Part shown: positions 14,401 through 25,066 of the stretch, piece by piece
How the letters are laid out: the number at the start of each line of letters is the position of its first letter
Position numbering within the stretch: position 1 is the stretch's first letter
Source of the DNA: Margaritifera margaritifera
Lineage: Eukaryota > Mollusca > Bivalvia > Unionida > Margaritiferidae
Direction of reading: 5' to 3'
DNA: 64,000 bases
Assembly (NCBI GenBank): GCA_029931535.1
Contig: JAQPZY010001178.1
Span: 372,001 to 436,000 of the forward strand
Notes under the pieces: model-generated
Told to the model about the DNA's origin: nothing
The model's input: only the letters and a program-made list of their open reading frames with translations
The model's database searches: none
Made by a program: the position numbers and the translations under genes

Positions 14401-17400
14401 TCATGTATCCAAAGGCATGGCATGACATGAAAATGGTATGCTTTATATCAATTGCAATAACAAATGCCTTGGACAGATATAACTCTTTTATCTAGGAGGT
14501 TGCAAAAGCTGGACAGCAATGAATACCTGATCAGCCGATTAAACCTTCCAATTCATTTGTTTTAACTCGGATGATTAATCAGAACACTTGATATCACAAA
14601 CTTAATTTATAGCAAATTATTTTATCTACTTAGAGTGTTTCCAGTATTTGTTTTATTTCTATTTGATACATTTTCTTTAGATATAAATTAAAAATTAGTC
14701 ATTTTAATCACTCAGGTGTATTATTTTGCTAATTGTATAAAATGTTCTATTGAAATTCATGCATCTTGTATTCATGTTCTTTTTTATATTATCTGCTTTG
14801 CATATTTTGCAAGGAGAAGAACACTGTGCAACTAAAAATTACAATTCTCAATAGTTAACTTTATGGGTTACTTCTTTACTTTGCTCAGAGAGATTATAAA
14901 GGTATTTTAAAAGAGAAAACAAAATTATTACTTAGCATACAAATTAAAAACTATTTCTATTCACTAAAATTTCAATTAATATGTGCAAAATATGCTCATA
15001 ATAAAACTCACTGGATATATTTATGATAAAAGCCTAATTATCAAGTTTGATGAAAATCTGATAAGTAATAGTCACAAAAGTGCTGACATACTCAGCCAAT
15101 CAGATGCAATATCACCTCATCAATATGCACTGATCTTCATCATAATTGTACCCATCTAAGATCTTGATGATTTAAGTCCATTTACCAAGTTTACTCAAAA
15201 CTGGATCAGAAATACAGCCTCTAGAGTGGCAATAGGTTCAGGCAATTGGATGCATTAATATGTGCAAATCTTGTTAATTATCAAACTTGTTCAAAATCTT
15301 AATCATACAAGCCTATATTTAAGTTTGATCAGAAAACAGATCAGAAATGGCCACCAGAGTGGTAACAAGCTCAGCCAAAAAATATAAAATCACCTCACTA
15401 ATATGCTTTGATCTTGCTCATTATCAAAAATGGTCCAATATTTTGATGATGTAACCATACCTTCCAAGTTTGATCAAAGTTGGACCAGAAATATGATCTC
15501 CAGAGTGGTAACATGTTCATCCAATCTGATGCAAGATCACCTCATTATTATGTGTGGATCTCAGTCATTATTGAACCTAACCAAGATCTTGATGATATAA
15601 GCATATATTCCAAGTCTGATCAAAATTGGATCAGTCAAATGGCCTCCTGAATCACAACAAGTTCCGCCAATCAGATGCAAAGATCAACTCATTAATATGC
15701 CGGTCTTGCTCATTATTGAACTTGTCTCAGATCTTGAAGATATATGCAAAGGTCCTAAGTTTTATCAAAATTGGATCAGAAATATGGACTCCAAAGTAGT
15801 AACAAGCTCCACCAATTAGATGCAAGATCACCCCATTAAGATGCATGGATCTCGCTCATATTCCAAATTATATTCAATGTTGTATCAAAATCAGATCAAA
15901 AACATGGCTTCCAGAGTGATAACAAACAAATGTTGACAGACAGATGACAGATGACTGATAATGAATGACAGACACAAAGCCACACTAAAAAGGTGAGCTA
16001 AAAAAAGAAAGAAGCCCCACTTACCTAACAACTACGAAAACTTCTGGATCTGGTCAGAGTCAACTAAGAATCTTTATGGATAGCCTGATCTTGTTCTTAC
16101 CCAACTTATTTATATGTGTACACAGAATAATGCTTCATTTACAGTAAACAAATTTGTAATAGCCACATGCTTTTGATGGACCATAGTAATGTTTATTATT
16201 ACCTTACATTAGTTCTGAATTAGGTGACACCTCTTGATAACATTGAGTAAGTGTCTACTTATTAACAGGTCTTAATGCATATATTTTTATTTTTTAATGT
16301 GATTTCAACATAAGTTTCCTAATTCTATGTACCTTTGCATGTCAGAACATTTAAAAATAAGTAAAGGTGGGGTGGGGCACATGTCAACATTTCCCAATAA
16401 AAAAATGTTGAAAAAGCAGACCACAGTTATTCTGCCACTCTCAGCTTGATCATGGGATCATAACCCAAATCCATTATGAATATTATGTTTCCTGATGCTA
16501 TGACTGCAATTTTCAAGTTTGAGCAAGTAATATTAAACAAAAAACATCCCCAAATGGTTATTGCGTGGGCAACCTATACACGAAGGGGTTCATGAATTTC
16601 CAGCCAGAAGATTTTTGGGAGAAGATTTACAGACAGAAGGATGGTACCACAATATTACCTGCCAAAGCGTGAAGATAAGCAGAATCCAGAAGTTAACTTT
16701 AAGAAACTAAAGAACAAAATGCACACACTCTGGGCAGCACCTTTTGCCACATTAACAGTGCCAAATAAACCATGTGTGACTGAGTGGTCTAGAGGCTTTA
16801 CCCAAATAGTACCAAATTTACCATGTGTGACTTAGTGGTCTTGAGGGTTTACCTAATTAGCACACGATTTTCTATCAGTGAGTGAGTGGTCGAGAGGGTT
16901 TACCGAAATTGTGTGGCCACATGAATGGTAGTAATATTAAGTGTGACTGAGTGGTATAGTGGGTTTATCTAAACTATGTGGTCACATTAACAGTACCAAA
17001 TTTTCCATGTGTGACTAAGTGGTCTACAGGGTTGATTTAAATTACCTGAATATTCAGTATTGAATTCACATGTTAGGAATGCATTTTTTCTCCCACAGCT
17101 TATTGAAAAATTTAGATCCAAGAATTATCATCATCCTCATCAACAACAACAATCCTAGGTTGTAATAGCAGCAGGTAACAAAAGAGTACAATATCTTTCA
17201 TTTATCTGCTACTTGATATAAATGTTCCATTTACATAAAAATGGTGAAAATGATCATGTATCCAAAGGCATGGCATGACATGAAAATGGTATGCTTTATA
17301 TCAATTGCAATAACAAATGCCTTGGACAGATTTAACTCTTCTATCTAGGAGATTGCAAAAGCTGGACAGCAATGAATACCTGATCAGCCGATTAAACCCT

Positions 17401-17705
17401 CCATTTCATTCGTTTTAACTCTGATGATTAATGAAAAGGAATGAAGATTGGATGGTCATGTGAAACAACCAAGCATTCCATTAAGATTTTCCATAATCAA
17501 ATATACAGGATTATAGCATTTTTCTTTAGAATTTTTTTTAAAAAACCTTTAATTCATAGTATTGTCACAGCATTCCAACCCAATTGATGCCAAGTGATAA
17601 ACCACTGACAATTTTTCAAACGATGCATCTAAATGAGTGACATTTCGTTTCCCTTGGTATATAAAACTGGTTCAATAAATTCAATTTTCAAAATTCAATA
17701 TGAAC

Positions 17706-19197
17706 TAAAACAAGAGTCTCTTGAAGGGACTGATGCTCTACTGGACAAAAAGAATGTCCAGGAATTCAAGATAAGACCATTTCTTTTTTTTAACTGCTGA
17801 GTGTTGAAACCATCTCTTATATTCTTCAGCATTGACAAATTTTCAAATTAGCTGCTGCAGTGGACATACTGGTTGTCAGATTGGCATAATTTTCATTTAG
17901 AACCAAGTAGACATCATTAAAAGTCTGTTGGTGAAAACCCATGTCAATATGACCATCCATTCAGTGAGAGTAGCAACAACAAAGATTTTTAAGACAGCTG
18001 TCATGGCAGCCATATTGGATGTACGATTTGCACCATTTTCATTTAGGATCAACTAGGTATCATAAGAAGTCTACTGGTGAAGACCCCATGTTGATATATC
18101 CATCCATTTGGGAGTAGAGATAACAATATTTCCAAGATGGCCACCATGTTGAGGATTAATTTGTTTCATTTTCTTTTAGGACCAACTAAACACCATGAGA
18201 AATATTCTGATGAAACCCCATGTCAAAATGACTTTCCATTTAAAAGGAGTACCCATAGCAAGATTTTCAAGATGGCCACCATGGTGGCCATGTTGGACGT
18301 CAGATCAGCACCATAATAATTTAGAAGAAGTCTTCTGGTGGAAAACCCCATGTTGATATGACTTCCTGTTTTAGAGGAGCAACAATAAGAAGATTTTCAA
18401 GATGTCTGACATGGTGGCCATATTGTGTATCAGTTGCACGCCATTTCCATTCAGTACCTACTAGGAATCAAAAGAAGTTTTGGTGAAAACTCAATGTCTA
18501 TATGACCTGCCATCTAGGAGAAGTAGCAATAATAAGATTTTCCAGATGGCCATTGTGGTGGCCATATTGCATGTAAGATCAGCACCATTTTCATTTAGGA
18601 CCAACCAGACATCATAAGAAGTCTTTTAGTGAAAACCCTATACTGATATGACCATCCACTCAGGAGTAGCGATAAAAAAAAAAATTTAAGCTGGCTGCTG
18701 TGGTGGCCAGAGTAGACATCAGATTGCCACTATTCTCATTTCGGACACACTAACCATCCTAAGAAGTCTTCTGGTGTAAACCCCATGTCAATATGACTTT
18801 CGATTTAGGAGGAGTAGTGATAAGATTTTTAAGATGGCTGCTGTGGTGGCCATATTGGACATCAGATTGGCAACATTTTCATTCAGGACCAACTAAACAT
18901 CATAAGAAGTCTTTTAGTGAAAACCCCATGTTGATATAACCATCCATTAAGGAGGAGGAGCTAAATGATTTTCAAGATGGATGATGTGGGGGTCATATTG
19001 AATATCTGAGCAGAACCGTTTTCATTTAGGACCAATGCGACCTTGGGATCAATGTGTCTGTAAAGTTTCATGGCAATTCTCCAAGTAATTTAGGAGAAGT
19101 AGCGATAAAAAACTTGTGCTAACAGATAGATGGATGACAGATGAAAAACAGTCATATAAGCTCTTCTTATCTATGACCAGTAGAACTAAAAAAAGCT
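17706..19197 (+). mobile_element. Dispersed minisatellite-bearing element, copy 1 (Helentron/pearl-like)
   Basis: Starts with a unique head (near 17710, 'ctcttgaagggactgatgct') shared with copies at 22244 and 35548. About nine ~150 bp repeats follow, with the phrases 'catttaggaccaactag', 'gaaaaccccatgttgatatg' and 'caagatggctgccatggtgg'. It closes with 'gatggatgacagatgaaaaa' and the hairpin-like 'agctcttcttatctatgacc'...'agtagaact' followed by AAAA. There is no ORF. A unique head, internal tandem repeats and a 3' hairpin match the layout of non-autonomous Helentron-like elements of bivalves. The class is inferred, since I see no replication or helicase gene. Confidence 0.65.
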
Positions 19198-19501
19198 AGC
19201 AATCTTAATCCCTCCACTAATTACAAGGGAAACCTGTTTATAAAAACTACTGAAATGTATTAGTTAGATGGAACTTAAAACAACAACAACAAAAACAAAA
19301 CCCCACAATATTTTATTAACATTTGGACATAAAAATCAGAAATTCATTACATCAATAACTGTTGTTAAATAATTGTGCTTAGGTTCAACTTTTGAGTAAA
19401 TATCAGGACAATGGGTAACATAAAAAGTCGAATTATAGACCTATCAATTTTTTACTCAAGAAAGAGCCAGAATTTTACCATCATTTAAAAGAAGTCGGAA
19501 A
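19198..19501. other. AT-rich spacer, nothing recognised
   Basis: Low-complexity A-rich sequence including a 'aacaacaacaacaaaaacaa' run near 19280. No coding, RNA or terminal-repeat signal seen. Confidence 0.5.
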
Positions 19502-19918
19502 ATGATACTCTCGTTTTCGGATCCCATATCACCATCCTCTCAAATGAGGCTGGAACTACTTTTTCCTCAATGTTTCCAGGCAAGCATGAACAACTATGCC
19601 ATAGACTCACTTGGCATGCAAAAGGAAATGAGTAACATTCTCTGTAGGAAATCTATATCATCAAGTTCCAACAATTTGTCTACTCCCATAGTAAATACCG
19701 GTAACTGTAAAATAATGCTGTCATTCCCATGTGAAGTCCCCAACGAAGCCTCTCACACCGCTTTTAGCCTGGCCTCGGAGAGTCATTCAATTGTTGAAAT
19801 CTTCCATGATGCAAAATTTGAGAACTGCACAATAACTGCAAATCACATATATGGGTCTACTGCCCCCATGTGTCTAACATTTCATGTTACTAACAGTGAT
19901 TATAATGAAAATGAGTGA
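19502..19918 (+). CDS. Orphan 138-codon ORF, unknown function
   Basis: An uninterrupted ORF in AT-rich DNA, with a fairly even amino-acid mix and less repetitiveness than its surroundings. The protein is Ser- and Asn-rich in the middle (SISSSSNN) and contains SFPCEVPNEASHTAF and, near the end, FENCTITANHIYG. It has no signal peptide, membrane segment or domain that I recognise. The acidic C-terminus (NSDYNENE) ends in a real stop. It could be the last exon of a plus-strand gene, a transposon fragment, or chance. There is no clear splice acceptor or promoter, and I give no function. Confidence 0.35.
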   Translation: MILSFSDPISPSSQMRLELLFPQCFQASMNNYAIDSLGMQKEMSNILCRKSISSSSNNLSTPIVNTGNCKIMLSFPCEVPNEASHTAFSLASESHSIVEIFHDAKFENCTITANHIYGSTAPMCLTFHVTNSDYNENE

Positions 19919-20150
19919 TTGTTGTTTCATGCACTTATTTCATAAACTGCGATATTCATGCGCATATCAGCTGATCAATATGTAATTCAGTTCATGATTT
20001 AGGATGATGTTCATATTAAAAAGGTTGAAATGTAAAGCAATTTGTTTTGTTTTTCAGTTAAGTATAGTGATTTTATTAAATTATCTGAAAACTGATAGAT
20101 ATATAACAAAAATTGCATTACTATGGTAATAATATATATTTACTACATAC

Positions 20151-20256
20151 CTAATGAGTGCCACTAGTATTTCAAACCCCAGGGATGCCAAACCAAACCA
20201 GACGGAACCAGGCACAGTCACCTGAAGAAACTTTTCCAGATCCTTCTCTGTAAATG
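20151..20256 (-). CDS. Candidate exon, lipase maturation factor (LMF2-like)
   Basis: On the minus strand, an AG acceptor (TTTTCAG) precedes 106 bp of open frame ending at a good donor (AG|GTATGTAG). It encodes a short charged stretch, FTEKDLEKFLQ, then a hydrophobic segment, VPGSVWFGLASLGFEILVAL, ending in IR. The pattern FxxxxxxxFLxxxxPxxVWxGxASLxxExLxAL-R is what I recall of the transmembrane region of LMF2, a multi-pass ER protein needed for lipase folding. Intron phase is 1 at entry and 2 at exit. An upstream AG (TATCCAG) would lengthen the exon by about 40 bp in the same phase. The 25 kb exon ends in phase 0, so at least one small exon between them is unaccounted for. Confidence 0.55.
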
Positions 20257-20388
20257 CTGAAAATTGGTACAGTATGCATCTGATGTCTGGATAAAATTCA
20301 ATTTTTAACATAACATTACATAGATAAGTTAATGCAGTGGTCCCTCACTATAAAGAACCTTAATACAATGTGGTCTCTTACATAACAC

Positions 20389-20635
20389 AGGTGGTTGAGT
20401 GGTCTAAGACGCTCGCCTATACAGATCACTCACACATCTCACCTCTGTCTGCACAAGTTCAAGTCTTGCCTCGACCAATGTGGGTATGTGAGAAAGCTTG
20501 CCAGTAGCTTCCTGTGGGTCAGTGGTTTTTCCCTGGGTCTTCCTCCACCAAATATACTGGCTGCCATGTATCATGTGCTGAAAAATAGCGTTAAAACCCC
20601 ACAAGACAAAGACTTCATAACATAGGTATGGTAAT
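20389..20635 (+). mobile_element. tRNA-derived SINE (Leu/Ser-like head), copy 1
   Basis: Starts with a tRNA-like head: A-box TGGTTGAGTGG near 20393, 'tctaagacgctcgcc', and a B-box-like 'agttcaagtcttgcc' near 20457. The body contains 'cctccaccaaatatactggc' and 'gccatgtatcatgtgctgaa' and ends near 'gcgttaaaaccccacaagac'. This head-core-tail layout is typical of molluscan tRNA SINEs. It sits inside the 83-bp minisatellite, whose units resume on both sides ('ccctcactataaagaa' before, 'cctcaatataagg' after), so it inserted into an existing array. Confidence 0.7.
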
Positions 20636-20639
20636 GGGT

Positions 20640-21490
20640 CCAATCTTGGGGTTTAATGTAATAATGACACTGAAGCTACCTCAATATAAGGCAACCTTGC
20701 TTATAACAAGGTCTACTTTTATGACTCTCTTGAACAGTTTTATAATGAGGAATCATTGTACAATTACCCCAGTATAAGGTGATACCATTTATAATAGGGT
20801 GAACTTTTATGACTCCCCTAAACAGCATTATAGTGAGGGATTACTGTATAATGTACCTCAGTATAAGGTGACCTTACTTATTATAAGGTACACTTTTATG
20901 ACTTTCCTGAACAGCATGATAGTGAAGGATTACTGTAAATGTACCTCAGTATAAGGTTATATCACTTATAACAATGTACACTTTATGACTCCCCTAAATA
21001 GCATTATAAGGGATTACTGTAAATGTACTTCAGTATAAGGTTATATCACTTATAACAATGTACACTTTATGATATCCCTAAATAGCATTATAAGGGATTA
21101 CTGTAAATGTACCTCAGTATAAGGTTATATCACTTATAACAATGTACACTTTATGATATCCCTAAATAGCACAAGGGATTACTGTAAATGTACCTCTGTA
21201 TAAGGCTATATCACTTATAACAATGTACACTTTATGACTCCCCTAAATAGCATTATAAGGGATTACTGTAAATGTACCTCAGTATAAGGCTATATCACTT
21301 ATAACAATGTACACTTTATGACTCCCCTAAATAGCATTATAAGGGATTACTGTAAATGTACCTCAGTATAAGGTTATATCACTTATAACAATGTACACTT
21401 TATGACTCCCCTAAATAGCATTATAAGGGATTACTGTAAATGTACCTCTGTATAAAGTGACTTTAGTATAAGGTACACTTTTATGACAAC
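20640..21490. repeat. Minisatellite, ~83-bp period
   Basis: About nine units of roughly 83-88 bp. Repeat starts ('cctcagtataagg' or close variants) lie at about 20945, 21028, 21111, 21193, 21277, 21361 and 21445, with more diverged units before them. Each carries 'acttataacaatgtacactt', 'cctaaatagcattataaggg' and 'attactgtaaatgta'. Word usage ('ctcactataa', 'ttactgta') is shared with the 44.7-49.1 kb arrays, suggesting one family of related minisatellites. Confidence 0.9.
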
Positions 21491-21639
21491 TAAGTTTTGA
21501 ACCATACGCATGGATGCTAGAATTTACATGTGTTTCACTAAAACATTAATTTGAAAAATCTTCAGCTATTCTTTCTAAATAAGCAAGTTTTTCTTGGATG
21601 CTCCTAATATTTAAATGAAGTAAGAAATTTCATTATCCA

Positions 21640-22056
21640 GTTAGGTCTGGGGTTTGAGAACAGACACAAGTTACATCCCTTTTCATTCGGGTCAGCGGTT
21701 ATTAAATATTTAAAACTGGTCTGTAAAGGCAGGCGGTTTCGATTCATGGGTCACAAAGAATAGCCATATATATCTTTTGATTTCCTATTCATGTCTTCTC
21801 ATATAAGCTGACTGTCTTTTGATCTTGTCAAGTTGAGCAGCTGTCTATTCCAGATGTTGTTTTTAAAGCATGAACAAAGATTGGTGTATATTTTAAGTCA
21901 GTGATGATTAATTTAATTTATAGGGATTAAAGTGAGCAGGATCCAGTAATCTTGCGTGGAACATAAATCTGGGACAACATATACACGTAATTTATGATTT
22001 TGTTACACGTAATTTATGATTTTGCTGTATAGTACACATAAAACAATCTTGATAAC

Positions 22057-22093
<37 letters not shown>

Positions 22094-22225
22094 TAATGAT
22101 ATTCAATGCATGATATATGTTCAAAAACCAATTTCAAAAGGTGAACCTGCGTACAGAGGTCACCTGTGTGCAAAGGCCAGTTTTGCTTTTTCCAATGGGT
22201 GGCTGCTACTGACAGGTTTGACTGT
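21640..22225 (+). mobile_element. ~0.6 kb dispersed element, copy 1 (inverted partner at 32.8 kb)
   Basis: Matches 32805-33420 in opposite orientation. Shared features are the end 'gacaggtttgactgt' (22211-22225, against acagtcaaacctgtc at 32805), the block 'ggtgaacctgcgtacagagg', an AAT/ATT microsatellite, 'attaaagtgagcaggat', and a distal part with 'catcccttttcattcgggtc' and 'ctgtaaaggcaggcgg'. No ORF is seen. It is a non-autonomous element of unassigned class. Confidence 0.65.
22058..22098. repeat. (AAT)n microsatellite
   Basis: A run of about twelve AAT units, interrupted once by AAC. It lies inside the dispersed element; the inverted copy at 32.9 kb carries an ATT run at the equivalent position. 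Confidence 0.95.
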
Positions 22226-22243
22226 AATTGCATAAATAAGATT

Positions 22244-22590
22244 CCCTCAAAGTGACTGACACTCTACTGCTCTACAGTCCAAAACTTTTTTCTAGGAATT
22301 CAAGACACGACCATCAGTTCTTTTTAACTGCTGAGTATTTGAACCATCTCTGATATTCCTGAGCGTTAAGACTTTCAAATTAGCCACTGTGGCAACCATA
22401 ATGGATGAAAGATTGGCACCATTTTCATTTAGGACAAACTAGACACCATTAGAAGACTTTTGGTGAAACCCCATGTTGATGTGAGTATCTATTTAGGAGA
22501 ATAAGTGACAAGACTTTCAATATGTTCATTGTAGCAGCCATATTTGAGATCATATCGGCACCATTTTCATTCAAACTCTTTTGAATCATC
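22244..22590 (+). mobile_element. Dispersed minisatellite-bearing element, copy 2 (truncated)
   Basis: Starts with the same head as the 17.7 and 35.5 kb copies ('actgacactctactgctcta', 'ggaattcaagacacgaccat', 'aactgctgag') and has about two ~150 bp repeats ('catttaggacaaactagaca'). Homology ends where the LINE ORF1 relic begins, so the 3' hairpin end is missing. Confidence 0.6.
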
Positions 22591-23140
22591 AAAGGAGTCT
22601 GGAATATTTATGACTGAGTTTTACCTCGTATACTATTGCAGATTGTCCAGTTCATGATCGCATGTCTCTAGACCTTTAGCCTGCTTAGAAATCTGTTTTA
22701 ATCTGATAATCTCTAGGTCCTTCTCAGCCAACTTTTAACTTAAGGGTTTTAGATGTTGTTCCATGGTAGCCTTAATAGCTAATGACACAGTATAGGCTAC
22801 GATCATTATTATCACTGGTTCCTGGGCCTCTATGATATATGAAATAACAGAACTCACAAAATTTGTGCTTTTTAGGTTGTTCACAACTATGGAATTTGTT
22901 AGATTGATATTGTAGTTGACACCTGTTTCCTCCACAGTGGGGTTGGACTGCCCCATTGTAGAAACAGCATTCGGTAAATCCATTTCTGATAAAGCACTTG
23001 TAGCTGACACTGACAGAGAAAAATCTAGTATGCTTCGAGTCAGGAAACTGATTCGGAGAGTCCATACTACTTGTACTCAATGGCCTCTTGTGACCTGGGT
23101 CAACTCCATGAACAGAGAGAGACACAAGACACAAGATAAA
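22590..23140 (-). pseudogene. LINE ORF1-like relic
   Basis: Minus-strand frames, joined across one frameshift near 23030, give a Ser/Pro-rich start (GHKRPLSTSSMDSPNQFP), a central part with VEETGVNYNINL and a hydrophobic stretch (EPVIIMIVAYTVSLAI), then MEQHLKPLS, an in-frame TAA, and a charged coiled-coil-like stretch, AEKDLEIIRLKQISKQ. It ends with ELDNL-stop-YTR-stop-NSV. The last part matches the LINE ORF1 pattern ELExLEQYTRRNSLRI with stops in place of Q and R, as I recall it. ORF1 proteins bind the element RNA. No ORF2 adjoins it, so this is an isolated fragment, possibly of the same family as the LINE at 55-61 kb. Confidence 0.55.
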
Positions 23141-23377
23141 CTACTCAGAAGTTTGCAAAAATAATAATTAATTCTCCCAAATTTTCAATAAATAATAATC
23201 CTTTCTCCCAAAGTACCCAACAGTTTGATTACAGATGAAAAACTTATACAAAGTTAACAAAAAGAAATCTAAATCACATCGACCCAGTTGGTTTTTCCCA
23301 GAGATTATTACTCCGAAATACACACTGCCACCATGTTGTTTTTGTGAAGAAGGGACTGAAGGTATTTCTATTTGTGG
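23141..23377. other. Spacer, nothing recognised
   Basis: AT-rich sequence between the ORF1 relic and the second SINE. Short ORFs here read into the SINE and look incidental. Confidence 0.5.
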
Positions 23378-23567
23378 AAGCCACAGCAGGTCAGTTGCTA
23401 AAGCATCAGACTTGTAATCCAAGGGTCGTGGGTTTGATACCTGCCCAGGCCAGCATGGGTCAGCCGCCTCGGTGTGTCCTTGGGAAAGGCAATTAGCTCC
23501 CATTTCCTTGGTATGATATAGCCAGTATTGTGTTAAAAGTTCCATTAAAACCAACAAAAACAAAACA
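23378..23567 (+). mobile_element. tRNA-derived SINE, copy 2 (Thr-like head)
   Basis: The tRNA-like head runs from 23380 to about 23452: A-box-like 'tcagttgctaaagc', an anticodon-loop-like 'cttgtaatc' (TGT), and a clear B-box 'gggtttgatacctg'. The core contains 'ggtgtgtccttgggaaaggc', a motif common in tRNA SINEs of the V/Meta type. It ends 'gttccattaaaaccaacaaa' with an A-rich tail. It differs in sequence from the 20.4 kb SINE, so two SINE families are present. Confidence 0.75.
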
Positions 23568-23639
23568 TTTTCTATTTGTAGTAATTGTGTCCATTCTGGA
23601 TAGTGGATCTGCATGATTTGTGCAAATCTTAAAGGCCCT

Positions 23640-24640
23640 AAAAGTTTATACCAGAATGCTTTCTGCCAAATTTGGTAAATATGTTTAAATATTTTTTTAA
23701 AGAAGATGTCATTTAACCATCATTTGTACAAACTGGAAAGGCTTTCATGTCAGGATACCATCTATTAAATTCAGTCAAATTCTGTAAACAGTTTTTGAGA
23801 AGTTGTATAAAGGTTTTCTATTTTTTTTTACAGAAGCCATATTTGATGCAGGATCTTCATCATTTGTACAAGCTTCAACAGCCTTCATGCCATGATGCTT
23901 TCTGTCAAACCTGATCAAATTCTATTTAGTAGTTTTTGAAAAGTCATTTTAAAGTTTTTCTTTATTTTTGATAACAGCAGCCATATTTGCCATCAGATTG
24001 ACCTCATTTGTACAAAATTAAAAGAACATCATACCGGAATGCTTTCTATCAATATTGGTTAAATTCTGTTCCGCACTTTTTGAGAAGAAGTCATTTAAAA
24101 ATTGTCCTAATTTTAGTAGTGGAAGCCATATTTGATGGCAGATTTACATCATTTGGTCAAATTGTGTTCCACACTTTTTGAGAACTCATTTAACGATTGT
24201 AACATTTTTAGTAGTGACAGCCATATCTGATGGTGGATCAGCATTATTTGTATAAAATTGAAAGGCCTTCGTAACAGGATGGTGTCTGTAAACTTGGTCA
24301 AAGTCTGTTATTTTTTTTTTGAGAATAAGTTGTTTGAGAGTTGTTATATTTTTATAAACAGCAACCATATTAGGACAGTCCAACATGATTTGTTCACACT
24401 TGAAAAGACTTTAATGCAAGGATGCTTTCTGTCAAATTTGGTCAAATTCTGTTTAGTGATTTTCAAGAAGTTGTTTAAAAGTTGTTTTTTACTTTTAGTA
24501 ACGATCATCACATCTGATGGCAGATCAGCATCATTTCTATATCAACTTCAAAAGCCTTTATGCAAGGGATGCTTTCTGTCAAATGTGGTCAAATTCGGTT
24601 TGGCATTTTTATAGAAAAAGTTGTTTAAAGGTATTTATAT
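23640..24640. repeat. Degenerate ~145-bp tandem repeat
   Basis: About seven repeats contain 'catcatttgtacaaa', 'aggatgctttctgtcaaatt', 'ggtcaaattctgtt', 'tttttgagaagttgtttaaa' and 'gcagccatatttgatg'. Markers fall near 23722, 23860, 24007, 24147, 24244, 24388 and 24530. ORFs here are incidental. The design resembles the minisatellite cores of the dispersed elements but the sequence family differs. Confidence 0.8.
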
Positions 24641-24920
24641 TTTTAGTAATATTTCCCAAATTTAATGAGAACAACCCAATTACAAGAACTGATGTTCGCT
24701 GGCCTCATCAATATCAAGCTGCCAAAAATTTGGTTGAAATCCAATAATAATTAAGAGAGTCATTGTGCAGAAATGAAAAGTTGGTGGGTCTGACAACCAG
24801 GGACTATAACTCTGCTAATATCAAGCTGAATACCAAACTTAGATTCAAATCTAATAATAATTCAAGAAGTTGTTGTGCAGAAAGAAAAGTGGATCAGTCT
24901 GACAACCTGGGGCTATAAAT
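24640..24920. repeat. Two-copy ~130-bp repeat
   Basis: Two diverged copies share 'aatatcaagctg', 'aaatccaataataatt', 'gttgtgcagaaa' and 'tctgacaaccagggactata'. It ends just before the splice donor of the exon at 24948. Confidence 0.7.
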
Positions 24921-24947
24921 CTGCTAAACATTGGTACATATACTTAC

Positions 24948-25066
24948 CTTTATAGTCAGAAACAAATGTAAAACGAGAATAAATGGCACATACTTTCCTC
25001 CAATTCCACAACCGAGAATTCTTTCAACATTTGTGGGCAAAACAATAACTATACACGTTAGTTTTC
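24948..25066 (-). CDS. Candidate internal exon, probably the same LMF2-like gene
   Basis: On the minus strand, acceptor TTTTTAG and a strong donor AAAG|GTAAGTAT bound 119 bp with no stop. It starts in phase 1 and ends in phase 0. It encodes KLTCIVIVLPTNVERILG, a Gly-rich turn, then a hydrophobic segment, KYVPFILVLHLFLTIK, plausibly a membrane helix. The exon at 54309 ends in phase 1, so the two join in frame. In LMF proteins a variable linker and a membrane helix follow the LLDD motif, which fits in position, but the sequence is not diagnostic. A decayed paralogous copy lies at 38081-38174. Confidence 0.5.

Larger units (their letters stand above)
1..17432. repeat. Macrosatellite array, ~2.94 kb unit, 5 full + 1 partial copy
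   Basis: Head-to-tail tandem repeat. Units start at 1, 2938, 5875, 8812, 11749 and 14660; the first four are 2937 bp, the fifth 2911 bp, and the sixth stops matching near 17432. Units 1-4 differ by only a few scattered bases. Units 5 and 6 share an indel cluster, including loss of one arm of a hairpin near their middle. Unit 6 is clearly diverged after about 16350, as expected for the edge of an array homogenised by unequal exchange. The array runs off the left edge, so copy number is a minimum. Each unit holds three sub-structures: a degenerate minisatellite, a 3' hairpin motif, and a block of short repeats with a tRNA A-box-like core. A 64-codon ORF recurs in units 1-5, but nothing else suggests coding. 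Confidence 0.97.

Noticed and set aside
20389..20470. Functional tRNA gene
   Set aside because: The head has A- and B-box-like sequence but no plausible full cloverleaf, and continues into a SINE body.
23380..23452. Functional tRNA-Thr gene
   Set aside because: The B-box and anticodon-loop-like region are good, but acceptor pairing is poor and a SINE core follows directly.
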